Of a DNA stretch of 21,329 nt, positions 1 to 9,900 are shown piece after piece. Source of the DNA: Porphyra umbilicalis (taxonomy: Eukaryota > Rhodophyta > Bangiophyceae > Bangiales > Bangiaceae). The notes under the pieces are model-generated. The model made no database searches. It was not told the origin of the DNA and saw only the letters and a list, made by a program, of their open reading frames with translations. Each line of letters begins with the position of its first letter. The first letter of the stretch is position 1. The stretch covers positions 1 through 21,329 of the forward strand of contig KV919338.1 in assembly GCA_002049455.2 (NCBI GenBank), given 5' to 3'. The position numbers were made by a program, and so were the translations under genes.

Positions 1-72
1 TTCTTTCCGGTGGGGATGAGATGAAGCCTTCATCAGAGGCCAGTTGCTAAGAATGGGGGTCAGACGGATAGG

Positions 73-447
73 ATGATACAGCCCCGACACACCCCCATGG
101 TGGGAAGTGATTTGCAATTTTTCTATTGGCTGGGAAGTGGTCACTTCCCATGGTACCCCTTCTTGACGGAATGCCTTGTATCTCCCATTTCCAGAAGTCG
201 AAGTACATTCTACATAGAAATGTCCATGGTGTTAGTTGATGCAAGTAGTGATTCTTCGTCAAATGCCAGGTTTTGGGCAAGTCTCATCGTGCCATGTTTG
301 CAGGGCTGCTCGTGGCCGTGGCGGGCTGTAGCGGGCATGCATGTGGCGCTTCGGGCAGGACAGGAACTCCCGCGACTAAAAATGTTTTGTAGCTTGGATT
401 TCGCGCGACTGGCTGCAGATCAACTCTGGTTGGGCTCTGTGACGTGA
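73..447 (+). CDS. doubtful 124-residue ORF, hypothetical
   Basis: This ATG-started frame is the only ATG ORF of any size in the lower-GC left flank. The product is rich in aromatic residues near its N-terminus (FFYWLGSGHFPWYPF) and has no motif I recognise. The inverted repeat at 101-150 lies inside the frame, and the stop codon (445-447) falls within the left arm of the 70-bp palindrome. That layout would suit a gene whose transcript ends in a hairpin. It would equally suit a chance ORF across non-coding structured DNA. Codon choice shows none of the strong G/C third-position bias seen in the giant gene downstream. There is no known family and no function is proposed. Confidence 0.22.
   Translation: MIQPRHTPMVGSDLQFFYWLGSGHFPWYPFLTECLVSPISRSRSTFYIEMSMVLVDASSDSSSNARFWASLIVPCLQGCSWPWRAVAGMHVALRAGQELPRLKMFCSLDFARLAADQLWLGSVT
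101..150. repeat. inverted repeat with two alternative left arms
   Basis: TGGGAAGTGA at 101-110 is the exact reverse complement of TCACTTCCCA at 141-150. A second direct copy of TGGGAAGTG at 131-139 can also pair with 142-150, leaving only two bases between the arms. CCATGG flanks the set on both sides (95-100 and 148-153). One right arm can therefore pair with either of two left arms. The function is unknown; it may be a structured RNA end or a remnant of a small palindromic element. Confidence 0.6.
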
Positions 448-487
448 CACCATGGTGTCACGTCACGGAGCCCAACCAGAGTTGATC
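418..487. repeat. 70-bp near-perfect palindrome, candidate transcription-end hairpin
   Basis: The sequence is symmetric about 452.5, at the centre of CCATGG. Each arm is 35 bases from GATC at the outside to the centre, and the only mismatch is T438 opposite G467, which would still pair as U-G in RNA. An arm this long with one wobble is far beyond chance. Transcript 3' ends at strong hairpins are established for Mimivirus (the hairpin rule) and, as I recall, reported for other amoeba giant viruses. A terminator/polyadenylation hairpin for a gene on either strand is therefore the leading reading. A palindromic mobile element remnant is the alternative. Confidence 0.8.
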
Positions 488-1031
488 AGTTCCCCATTAT
501 ACATTGCAATGTGGCGAGTGAGGTTGGCGGCGGTGGAACACGCAGTCCCCGGATCTTGATCAGCTCAAAGCACAAGAGAGGTTAAGGGGAAGCTCAATGG
601 GGTCCGGCGTTGCGAGTACGCCGCTGGTGGGGGGGGCATGGTGCTAGTGCGTCCGGACCAAGAGGGCCAGATCGGCGGGCGGCACAGCAAGCACTGAAGG
701 CGTGGTGGGAAGCACGCAAGTGGCGGCAAAACCTCGACGAGGCTACAGTCTGCTCTTGGCGCGGCAAACACGCGTACGAGCCATTTCGGCTGAGAATGAC
801 GGGAACACTACCGAAGACTTTGGCGCAAGAGAAACGCGGGTGAAGAATGAAACAGTCGAAGGACGATAAGTGGTGTTGAAATCTGGTTTCGCAAGTAGCA
901 TCACGACTGTGGTAGACTTGGAGACTTCCGATGGAGTTAAAATACGCAGCTTCTCAGGGTCTGCTCAGATCTGCCACGTGGACTTCCCAGGATACAACGG
1001 TACATCACACCACCTGTGGCTGTCAAACTGA
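488..1031. other. intergenic stretch, no supported gene
   Basis: This stretch has moderate GC and a few AT-rich pockets (around 493-512 and 845-955, including a TAAAATA-like run near 938-944). Frames here open only from TTG or GTG and none looks like a protein. I see no RNA gene and no convincing promoter consensus. Confidence 0.5.
501..512. repeat. 12-bp perfect palindrome ACATTGCAATGT
   Basis: This perfect palindrome lies 13 bases after the 70-bp palindrome, in AT-rich DNA. It may be a binding site or a second structural element of the same intergenic region. It is short enough to be a coincidence. Confidence 0.35.
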
Positions 1032-1667
1032 AGCGTTTTGAGACAACTGGATATCCAGGAAATTTTTCCTGTAGGGTTGGGCGGGCTGTGGCGGCCCGTG
1101 GCATCGCCGGCGGGCTTCCTCACCGGCCAACCACCCTCCGCTCACGGTCTTTTCACAGCGGCTGCATGTGTTGTGGGCGCCCCGACGGGCTCTGTACCCC
1201 CAGCACGCCCCCGCCCGGTAGGCGGTCCGTCCCGGGAGCAGCGCGCGCTGAACTCATGCGTGCTCGGCACAGTGGTCGGGGTCCATACCCGACGTGCTTG
1301 ACGGTGCTTTGCACCGGCAACGCAGCCGTCTCTACTCTCAGTGGGTAGAAGTTGCCCGTCGCTTGTACGCCCGTCGGGGCGCATGGTGTGGCAGGCCGTT
1401 GTTGAGTCGACCCTCGCTATGCACCGATCGGCGTTGGCCTTGCACGTCTTTTGCGAGTGGCTTGATTGGAGAGCTGGCGGTGGGCCGCTCCAGCGCTCCG
1501 ATGGCACTCTGTCGGACAGCCCTCGTGTTTCTTCCCACGACCCGTGGTGGGGAGCTCGTGCTGCCACAGCCGCGGGGCAGATTCTGGTGCCCGGCGGCTT
1601 TGCGGTTGATGCCAACCGCGGCTACAAAGTACTTGCCATGGTCTACGGCAGTCAAGGAGTAAAATGA
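1032..1667 (+). pseudogene. possible eroded reading frame with one in-frame stop
   Basis: One + frame is open from 1032 to 1667 except for a single TGA at 1299-1301. Both halves have balanced amino-acid content. The second half, from ATG 1383, gives 94 residues ending with a protein-like stretch (ILVPGGFAVDANRGYKVLA), and most of its codons end in G or C. The first half has no ATG at its start. Either this is a decayed gene with a point stop, or only 1383-1667 is a small gene, or the frame is chance openness in GC-rich DNA. I recognise no family. Its stop region (1665-1667) overlaps the 3' end of the minus-strand candidate at 1652-1969. Confidence 0.25.
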
Positions 1668-1969
1668 CAGCGAGAAGCTGCACCAGAGTGTCGACGGTCC
1701 CTCGTTCCTTGTGCCTGCCTGCCTGCACCAAGCGCACACACGTCGTCATGACTGGCTCGACCACCGTCATAGCGACGCCCCAAACGGAACGCGATGGCCG
1801 CCAGCGGTGGCGGCGGCATCGGCAGTCGCTTGGATTTCCCACAAGCGACGCGGCGGCGGGCCTGCCGTACCTTGTCCGTCGGGCTGGCGACGTCAACCCA
1901 CAAGACGGGAGCGATGCAAGGAGGCGCTGTTAGTGCGGCGCGCGGGAGGCGCGCCTGCCACCTGAGCAT
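1652..1969 (-). CDS. doubtful 105-residue ORF, hypothetical
   Basis: This minus-strand frame starts with ATG at 1969-1967 and has mostly G/C-ending codons in its first two thirds. The product is basic, with an Arg-rich middle and a short proline run, and matches nothing I know. It converges on the + candidate ending at 1667, with a 16-base tail overlap. Several other frames are open across the same bases, so coding status is uncertain. Confidence 0.2.
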   Translation of the reverse strand: MLRWQARLPRAALTAPPCIAPVLWVDVASPTDKVRQARRRVACGKSKRLPMPPPPLAAIAFRLGRRYDGGRASHDDVCALGAGRQAQGTRDRRHSGAASRCHFTP

Positions 1970-2680
1970 CCGCGTTGGGAGTATCCATCACCCGCTATGC
2001 CGCGCGTTTGATCTGCAGCGTCGGCACGAACGCGTCTGCCCGGCGTTTGGCGTCCGGTGTGGCCCTCCTGGCGCCTGCAGTGCGGCGCATCTGCGCAACA
2101 GCCGCGCTGCCGCGTTGGCTGCAGCGGCGGAAGCGCCCAAAGTCCAGTGCAAGTATCAGATGACCAGATAATGGTTCCGCACAACTGCTATACTCATCAG
2201 TACTTTGTCGCTCTTGCGCGATCATCTTTGTGGCCGCCCTGCAGGGCTGGTACTGTACGGGTTTTCAAGCCGTCCGCTCTCTGGACACCTCCGTACGTGC
2301 CTCTCGCCTTCCCCGACACCCGCACCGTGCCGGCGGCGGGCTGCGGGAGGCGCGGCCCCACCTACACACCGCCGCCGGACGCGCCGCCCCGCGTGGACCG
2401 CCCGCCGCCGCCGTACCGCGCGACAGCCGTGGCCCGCCGTGGGCGCGGCCGCGTCCCGCGCGGGACGGCGAGCGCGGCGCGTGCCCGCCAGCCGCGTGCG
2501 GGGTGGGCGGGCGAGCGCGGGTGGGCCCATGACTCTCGCCACACGCACCGTGGCTGCTGCACGCAGCGGGGATGGGGACGGGCGTTGCGGTGGCCGTTGC
2601 ACACTGGGCTTGACAAACAGGCAGTCGCTCGCGACGAGCCGCGGGTGGTGGCCATGCAGTGTGCTTTGAGCAGAGTGGGT

Positions 2681-2693
2681 GGGGGGGGGGGGG
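2681..2693. repeat. G13 homopolymer
   Basis: Thirteen consecutive G are followed by TGAGGGG and preceded by GTGGGT. The stretch could form a G-quadruplex on the + strand, and it is a likely site of length error or length variation. Confidence 0.85.
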
Positions 2694-2819
2694 TGAGGGG
2701 GGAGCTCACGGCCGCCGTTGTGCGGCGACACGAGGCGGACGGGGGTGTCGGCCGCCGCATACAGCGTGCAACACTCCCCCACTGCGCGTCGCCATGGTTC
2801 ATGTAGCAGGCGCGGTCGC

Positions 2820-2830
2820 GGGGGGGGGGG
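2820..2830. repeat. G11 homopolymer
   Basis: Eleven consecutive G lie 126 bases after the G13 run. The same caution about length applies. Confidence 0.85.
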
Positions 2831-2856
2831 TACGGGTGCGTGGCCGGCCCTCTTTC

Positions 2857-3018
2857 ACCTCCACCAAACCATCCTTGTCTTCTTCCCTGCACCACTCGTC
2901 CACACTACCCGGGTCTTTCTCGCTTCCACCACTCGTCCACGATAGCCGTGTCGTTCTTGCCTCCACCCCTTGTCCACACTATCCGTGTCTTTTTTCGCCT
3001 CCACCGCTTGTGTTCCGG
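2857..3018. repeat. imperfect 38-bp tandem repeat, about 3.5 to 4 copies
   Basis: Pyrimidine-rich units share the core CACCACTCGTCCAC followed by a variable A/T/C block and a T-rich tail. The units run 2887-2922, 2923-2960 and 2961-2998, with partial units on both sides. Copies differ by substitutions and by a 2-base length change, and 38 is not a multiple of three. This supports non-coding minisatellite DNA. Confidence 0.75.
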
Positions 3019-3937
3019 CGGGGGCCCCACGTGCCGGCCGCGCAGGCGGCGGCGGCGGCGACACGCCGCGCCACAACTGTGCGGCGCTGGTGGCCCTCCC
3101 AGAGGGCGGCGGGATCGACGGGTGTGCGCTTGGCGGGACGGGTGACAGCCCCGCGTGGGGCCCGACTGTTTTCCCGCCGCCCACCCCCTCGTCACGTACG
3201 GCGGTGCAGCTTGGCGTGTGTCGTGCGTCGGTGGTGGGACAGCCGCGCCTCAACCGCGGCACGTGCCGCCTGGGACAGTCTCCAGCCCGGCTGCCCCGCA
3301 CGAGGCGGAGACGCCCGCGTCAGGCCGATTGCGGTAGGGGGGGGCGGGGCTCCCCCTCCCCTCCTCCAACGGGCCAACCACGGGCGCGCCGGTGTCGCGA
3401 CGGCCGTGCCGTCTGCGACGTGTGGCGGGGTGGTTGGTGTATGCTTGGAGGTTGCCTCTCCTCCTCCTCCGCCCTGCCACCTGCTTGCAACACCGAGTGC
3501 GCCCACACGCAGTCGAGTTTCCGGCTGCCCGACACGGCGGCCGTGCCGCCGTGCCGTGACGCGGCTGCTTTGTCATCCCGAGGCCCCGTCCGTGGCCCGC
3601 GTGGGGTGGGTGCGGCCGCCTGTGGTCGCGTTGACGACGGGTGACAGGTACCACCACCGCCCCTGCCGGGGAGATTGGCGTGGAGCCGCGCCCCGCGGCA
3701 GGATCCCCTCGGGCGGGCGGCGGCCCGACGACCGGGACGGGCTGGTCTGGGGAGCGGGACTGGCAGCTCTCTTCCTTCCCACACCGCCCCAGCAACCCGT
3801 GTGACACCGCTCGAGGCCCTCGTGGTGAGGCCGACCAATCCGGCGTTTGCACGACAGCGGCCGAGGCTCGGTGGGGGGGTCCGCCCCGAGGCAGGGAGCG
3901 AAAGAGCCTCGACTGCCACCCCCCCGCCACCCCAGGC

Positions 3938-6900
3938 ATGGCGGCTGCGGGCTATTCGCGTGCCGAGACGCTCGACGTGGGCGGTGTGTCGGACGGGGGG
4001 GGGTCAACCGACGGCGGCGGTGGCGACCGCAGCAGCCGCCGGTCCGTACCACCTTCGCCTGGATCGCAACCCGACAGCGGCAGCGCGTCGACGAGCCCGC
4101 CGTCCCCATCCACGGGCGGCAGCGCGTGGATCCCGCGGCGGCCGGCAGCGGGCTTGGCGGCGCACTTGGCCTCCTTGCGCGCCCTCGCAGCGGCGGCGTG
4201 GTCCCGTCCGACGGCGGCGGCGGCAGCGGTGGTCGACGCGGGAGCCCCGTTGGCAACGGCAGCAGCAGCTGTAGGAGACACGGCAGCGGCGAGTGACGCG
4301 GAGCCCGCAGCCACCCTCAACGACGACGGCGACGGCAACGACGCTGACGACGACGTGGGAGTGGGGACTGACGGGCGCAGCGGCGCCGTCACCGTGGTCG
4401 CGACCGACCCCGAGGAGCACGAGGGCTCCACGGGAGGGTGCACCGCGTCGGCGGTGGCCGACAACACCGCGGCGGCGACCGCAGGTGTGGTGGCAGCAGA
4501 GGGGGTGGGGGAAGGGGACAAAGACGTTGACGACGACGTGGGGGCCCAGGAGGGGGCGACCGAGCCGCCCGCCATGGCGTTGGGCGACGGCGCGCCCGGT
4601 GGGCGCGCGGAGCGGGGACGGCTCGAGGCCGGCGCGGCGCGGCGGGGCGCGGCGCCCGCTGGGGGTGCCGACCCGCCGCCAGCGGCTGGTGCCGCCGACG
4701 CGGCAGCGACGGCGGCAGCGAGGCAGGCGCCGGCGAGTGGTGGGGCGGGGTCGACGGCGGCGGCGGGCGGTGGCACGGCCGGCGCAGGGGGGGCGTCCCC
4801 CGCCGCCGCCGACCGCGTCATGGCGGCGGGCACGGTGGCGTCGAGGATCAAGGCGTGGGGGGTGGCGGCGCGGACCATTGCGTGGGAGCCGGTGGCGCCG
4901 CTCCACCGCGGGCCGACCGAGGAGTCGCCGTTGGCGGCAGCGGCGGCGCCGGCGGGGGCAGCAGCGGCGCCAGTCCAGGCGGCGGGGGTGACGGCGCGGC
5001 CCGCCGCGTGGGGGCCGTCTGTAACGCGCGGCAAGGAGGCAGCAGCTGAGCCGGCGGCGGCGGCAGAGGTGGTGCCAACGGCGGCAGAGGCGGCGCCGGA
5101 AAGGGCGACGGGGGTGGCGGCAAGGAACTCCATGTGGGGGCCGTTGGTGGCGCGCAAGGACAAGCCGCCTGATGAGCCGCCGGCGTCCAAAGCGGTGCCG
5201 GCAGCGGCAGAGTCGGCGCCGGGTGTGTCGTCAAGAAACTCGATGTGGGGGCCGTTGGTGGCGCGCGACGACAAGCCGGCCGACGAGCCGCCGACGGCGA
5301 CGGAAGCGGTGCCGGCATCGGCAGACTCGGCGTCGGGTGTGGCGGCGAGAAACTCGATGTGGGGGCCGTTGGTGGCGCGCGACGACAAGCCGGCCGACGA
5401 GCCGCCGACGGCGACGGAAGCGGTGCCGGCAGCGGCAGACTCGGCGTCGGGTGTGGCGGCGAGAAACTCGATGTGGGGGCCGTTGGTGGCGCGCGACGAC
5501 AAGCCGGTCGACGAGCCGCCGACGGCGACGGAAGCGGTGCCGGCAGCGGCAGACTCGGCATCGGGTGTGACGGCAAGGAAGTCGATGTGGGGGCCGTTGG
5601 TGACGCGCGACGATACGCCGGTAGAGGAGCCAGCGTCGGAGGCAGAGGCGGCTCCGGCAGCGGCAGAGGCGACGCCGACAGCGGCAGAGGCGACGCCGAC
5701 AGCGGCAGAGGCGACGCCGACAGCGGCAGAGGCGACGCCGACAGCGGCAGAGGCGACGCCGACAGCGGCAGAGGCGACGCCGACAGCGGCAGAAGCGGCA
5801 CCGTCAGCGGCAGAGGCGGCGCCGGCAGCGGCCGAGGCGGTGCCGACAGCGGCCGAGGCCGTGCCGGAAAGGGCGACGGGTGTGGCGGCAAGAAACTCCA
5901 TGTGGGGGCCGGTGGTTGCGCGTGACGACAAGCCGGCCGACGAGCCGCCGACGGTGGCAGAGGCGGTGCCGGCAGCGGCAGACTCGGCATCGGGTGTGAC
6001 GGCAAGGAAGTCGATGTGGGGGCCGTTGGTTTCGCGTGACGACAAGCCGGCCGACGAGTCGTCGACGGCGGCAGAGGCGGTGCCGGCAGCGGCAGACTCG
6101 GCATCGGGTGTGGCGGCAAGGAAGTCCATGTGGGGGCCGTTGGTTGCGCGTGACGACAAGCCGACCGACGAGCCGCCGACGGCGGCAGAGGCGGTGCCGG
6201 CAGCGGCAGACTCGGCATCGGGTGTGGCGGCAAGGAAGTCCATGTGGGGGCCGTTGGTTTCGCGTGACGACAAGCCCGCCGACGATTCCGCGGCAGCAGC
6301 AGAGGCGGAGCCGGCAGCGGCAGAGGCGGCGCCGGTCAGGGCGACGGGTTTGGCGGCCAGGACTATGAAGTGGGGTCCGATGGTGACGCGCGACAACGAG
6401 CCCGCCGAGGTGCCGCCCAAGGCGGCAGAGGCGGTGCCGGCAGCGGCAGAGGCGGTTGCCGAGCCGCCGACGGCGCAGCCCCCGGTGGTGGCCGACGAAG
6501 ACGACGGGGAGGCGCCTACGGCGGTGGCAGCCCCAGCCGACACGGACGCGGCCGTCGCGACGGCAGCGGCGGCGAGCGACGACAGAGTGGTCGAGGCCCC
6601 GCCGCCGCTGCCCGAGCCGGCGCCACCGCCGGTCGAGACTGCGGCGACGGCAGACTCCAACTTGCCCGCAGAGGAGGAGCCTGAGGCGGACTCCGCCACG
6701 GCCACGGCCGTACCGACGGAGTCCGTTGCGGCGGCGGTAGGGGCGATGGATGCTGGGGGGGTTGGCGGCGGCGAGGTGGCCGAGACGCCGTCGCCACCGG
6801 TCGAGGTGCCGACGTCGCCGGCCGAAGTGGTGCCGTTGTCATCCGCCGAGGAGGTGCCGACGGCGGCGGCGGAGGAGGAGCCGGCGCCTGCCGAGGAGGC

Positions 6901-9900
6901 ACTGCCGGCGCCTGTCGAGGAGGCGCCCCCCCCGCCTGCCGAGCTAGCGCCACCGCCGCCGGCGGAAGACGCACCGTTGCCGCCCACCGAAGCGCCGGCT
7001 GAGGCCGTGCCGATGGACGCCGCGACGGCGGCGGCGGCGGGCGACGAGCCGCCGGTGGAGCAGCCGCCCGTGTCTGCCGACGCGGATGGTGCGGAGGCAC
7101 GCGCGGCGGTGGCGCGCCCGGCCGCCGACGCGGCCACTCCGTCATTGAGTGTCGCGGCGGAGGCGGAGCCGGACGAGCCGGCTGCGCCGGGCGGCGAGGA
7201 GCAGACCGAGTCGTCTCCGCCACTGGCCGAGGCGCCGCCGTCGTCGGGCGACGTGGCGCCTCCCCCGCCCGCCAAAGACGCGCCGCCGCCGCCCGCCGAA
7301 ACGGCGTTGCCGCCGCGCGACGACGCAGCACCGCCGCTCGCGGCTGAGGCGGCGCCGGGCGAGGCGCCGGTGGCTGCGGTCACCGAGCCGCCTGCCGATG
7401 AGGTGCCCGTTGTGGCTGGCGTGGCGCCCGCAGTCGACGCCAATGTTGCTAGACCGACGGGGACAGACGAGGCACCCGCGTCGGGGCCGCCGGCAGCATC
7501 TACCAAAGGGCGCAGCCGCAGCCGGTGGCCGCAGCGGCTTCTTGGCAGGTTCCGGCGGCGCCGTGGTCGGGACGCGGACGAGGAGACTCCGACAGAGGGC
7601 GCCGAGCCGCCTGCTACGGCGGCGCCGGCGGGAGCGGAGAAGGGAGGGGAGGAGGCCGTGGAGGCAGATACAACGGGCGACGGCGAACCGGCCGTGGCAC
7701 CTGTGGTGCCAGTTGAGGCGCCGTCGGCTCCGGCCGAGGTGACGCCACCTCTGGCCGAGGTACCGCCGCCGCTGGCAGAGGCGCCGTTGTTGCCAGCCGA
7801 GGAGGCACTTTCACCAGTGGCCGACGTGGTGCCCCCGCCGCCTGCGGAAGAGGCTCCGTCGGCGGCGGCCGAGGTCGTTCCGCCGCCGCCAACCGAGGAC
7901 GTGCCGCCGCCAACCGAGGACGTGCCGCCGCCAACCGAGGACGTGTCGTCGCCGCCTGCCGAGGATGCGCCACCGCCGCCTTCTGAAGTGACGTCGCTGC
8001 CGTCGGCCGAAGACGCGCCGCCGACGCGTGCCGAGGATGTGCTGCCACCACAGGCCGAGGTGGTGCCGCCGCCTGTCGAGGGCGCGCCGACGCCGCCGGC
8101 CGACGACGCACCGCCGCTTCTTGCCGACGAGCCGCCGTCGGCACCGGCTGACGCGCCGCCGGCACCGGCTCTGGCCGCGCCGCTCGAGGCGACGGCTTCT
8201 GTGGGCACCGAGTTGCCGACGGAAGAGCAGTCGGCGGTGACGGACGGCGTCGTTGACGATGCGGAGGTGGCGCGTGGCGATGCGGACGTGGCGCTGGCTG
8301 TGCTGCCTGATGAGGCTGCGTCGGGGCGCGAAGCGGAGGATGTCGTGGCTGCTGGCGGCGGCGTGCCGTCCGAAGCACCGCCCATGGCAGCTGAGGCAGT
8401 GCCGCCGGTCGCGGATGGAGAGCCGATGGCGTCGGTGCCAGAGGCGGGCACCGAGCCGTCTCCTGTGGTTGCAGACGCAGACGACACAACGGTGCCCGCG
8501 ATGGCGGCGCCCCCGCCAATTGTCGACGCGGTCGCGCCGAGGGAGTCGGTCGCGGAGAGGGTTCGGAGGTTGGAGGCGGAGGCAGCGGGCGGGGTCAAGC
8601 CGACCGAGGTGCCTGCGGCGCCGGTTGAGGCGCCGCCGCCACTGGTCGAGGAGGCGCCTGTGGTGGACGCCAAAGACCCGCCGCCGCCGCCTGCCGAGGA
8701 GGTGCCGCCGGTGACCGAGGAGGCGCCCCCGCTGCCCGCCGAAGCGGCGCCTCAGCTTCCCGTCGAGGAGGTGCCGCAGCTCTCAGCCGAGGAGACGCCT
8801 TTGCCACCCGCCGAGGAGGTGCCTTTGCCACCCGCCGAGGAGGTGCCTTTGCCACCCGCCGAGGAGGCGCCTCCTCCGCCTGCCGAGGAGGCGCCTCCGC
8901 TGCCCGCTGACGAGGCGCCTCCGCCGCCCGCCGAGGAGACGCCTACGCCGCCTGCCGAGGAGGCGGCTCCGCTGCCCGCTGAGGAGGCGCCTCCGCCTCC
9001 CGCCGATGCAGAGTTGCCGCCGTCTGCTGAGCTGGTGCCGGTCGACGACGAGGCCGCTCCGGCGGGGATGGGCGCGGCAGAGGAGGAGTCGAGCGAGGCA
9101 TCGGCACAGAGCGGCGGTGAGCCGACCGAGCCGCCTCCGCGGCCTGACGAGGCGCGGCCATCATCGGCTGAGGAGGTGCCCTCCCCGCCCGCCGAGGATT
9201 CGTTGCCGCCGCCCGTGGAGGAGACGGCGCTGCCTCCTGTGGAGGAGGCGGCACCGCTGTTGGTCGACGAGACGCCGTCTTTGGCCACTTCGGTGCCGGT
9301 GGAGGCGGCGTCTGAGTCCGGCACCGAGCCGCTGGCGGAGCCGTCGCAGCAGCCGTCTTTGCCGGACGCGAGTGAAGGCGAGGCCGCTGTGGCGGTTGCC
9401 CCCCCAGTGGGCTCGGACGCGGTCGTGCGGAGGGAGTCGGTCGCGGAGAGGGTGAGGCGGATGGAGGCGGCGGCGACGGGCGGCGCTGTGCCGACCGAGT
9501 CGCCTCCGCAGCCGGATGAGGTGCCGCCGTCGCCGGCCGGGGACACGCCGTCGCCGCCTCCCGAGGCCGCGCTGCCTGTGACCGAGGAGGCGCCTGCTGC
9601 GGCGGTTGACGAGGCGCCGGTGGAGACGGTGGAGGCTGAGGGCGTCGAACCGTCAGCTGAGGAGCCGCTCGTGCCGGCGGACGACGACGACGCGGGGGCG
9701 CCTCTGACAGAGACGCCCGCAGATGACGACGTGACGCCCGCTCCGACGGGCGCGGACGCGGCGGGCGAGAAGGTGGTGGACGTGGCGCCCTCGGTTGACG
9801 GGGAACCGGTCGAGGCGCCGGCGGTAGCGGCGGAGGCGGAGCCGGCGGCATCCGAGGCCGTGCCGGTGGAGATGTCGTCGCCGGCGTCTGCCGTGCTGCC

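Larger units (their letters stand above)
1970..3937. other. very GC-rich non-genic or decayed stretch
   Basis: Several frames are open here on both strands, as expected at this GC level, but nearly all need GTG or TTG starts and their products are Arg/Pro/Cys/Trp mixtures without domains. The longest ATG frame, 2794-3804 (+), translates the 38-bp tandem repeat and the homopolymer runs straight through, which argues against coding. The stretch holds G runs at 2681-2693 and 2820-2830 and the tandem repeat at about 2857-3018. It abuts the giant gene directly, so its 3' part may be that gene's 5' UTR or promoter. No promoter motif is evident. Confidence 0.45.
7310..9533 (+). repeat. large in-gene duplication, copy A
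   Basis: Copy A contains, in order, a VTEPPADEVP tag, the basic segment RSRSRWPQRLLGRFRRR (about 7505-7612), the GDGEP tag, Pro/Glu arrays, a REAEDV tag, the helix RESVAERVRR (8540), an 8-residue array, the tag AAEEESSEASAQSG (about 9075-9116) and a second RESVAERVRR (9431). The same order recurs in copy B. All of copy A is read in one frame. Confidence 0.85.

Noticed and set aside
610..843. 77-residue + frame in the left flank
   Set aside because: It starts with TTG, has no motif, and lies in DNA without coding-type codon bias.
2794..3804. 336-residue + frame starting at ATG 2794
   Set aside because: It translates the 38-bp tandem repeat, whose copies differ in length by 2 bases and whose period is not a multiple of three. 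The product lacks any recognisable domain.
3641..3937. GTG 3641 as the start of the giant ORF
   Set aside because: No ribosome binding site is present and a eukaryote-type gene should use ATG. The first in-frame ATG is 3938. The extension is kept only as a finding.
3250..3939. 229-residue minus-strand ATG frame divergent from the giant gene
   Set aside because: The product is an Arg/Pro/Gly/Cys mixture with no domain, it reads through GC-rich non-genic DNA, and several competing frames are equally open.
3952..8673. 1573-residue open frame on the minus strand
   Set aside because: It is the mirror of the sense gene. Sense codons there almost never contain TTA, CTA or TCA in the relevant phase, so the antisense stays open. 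Its Ser/Ala/Gly content is the complement of the Ala/Pro/Glu repeats.
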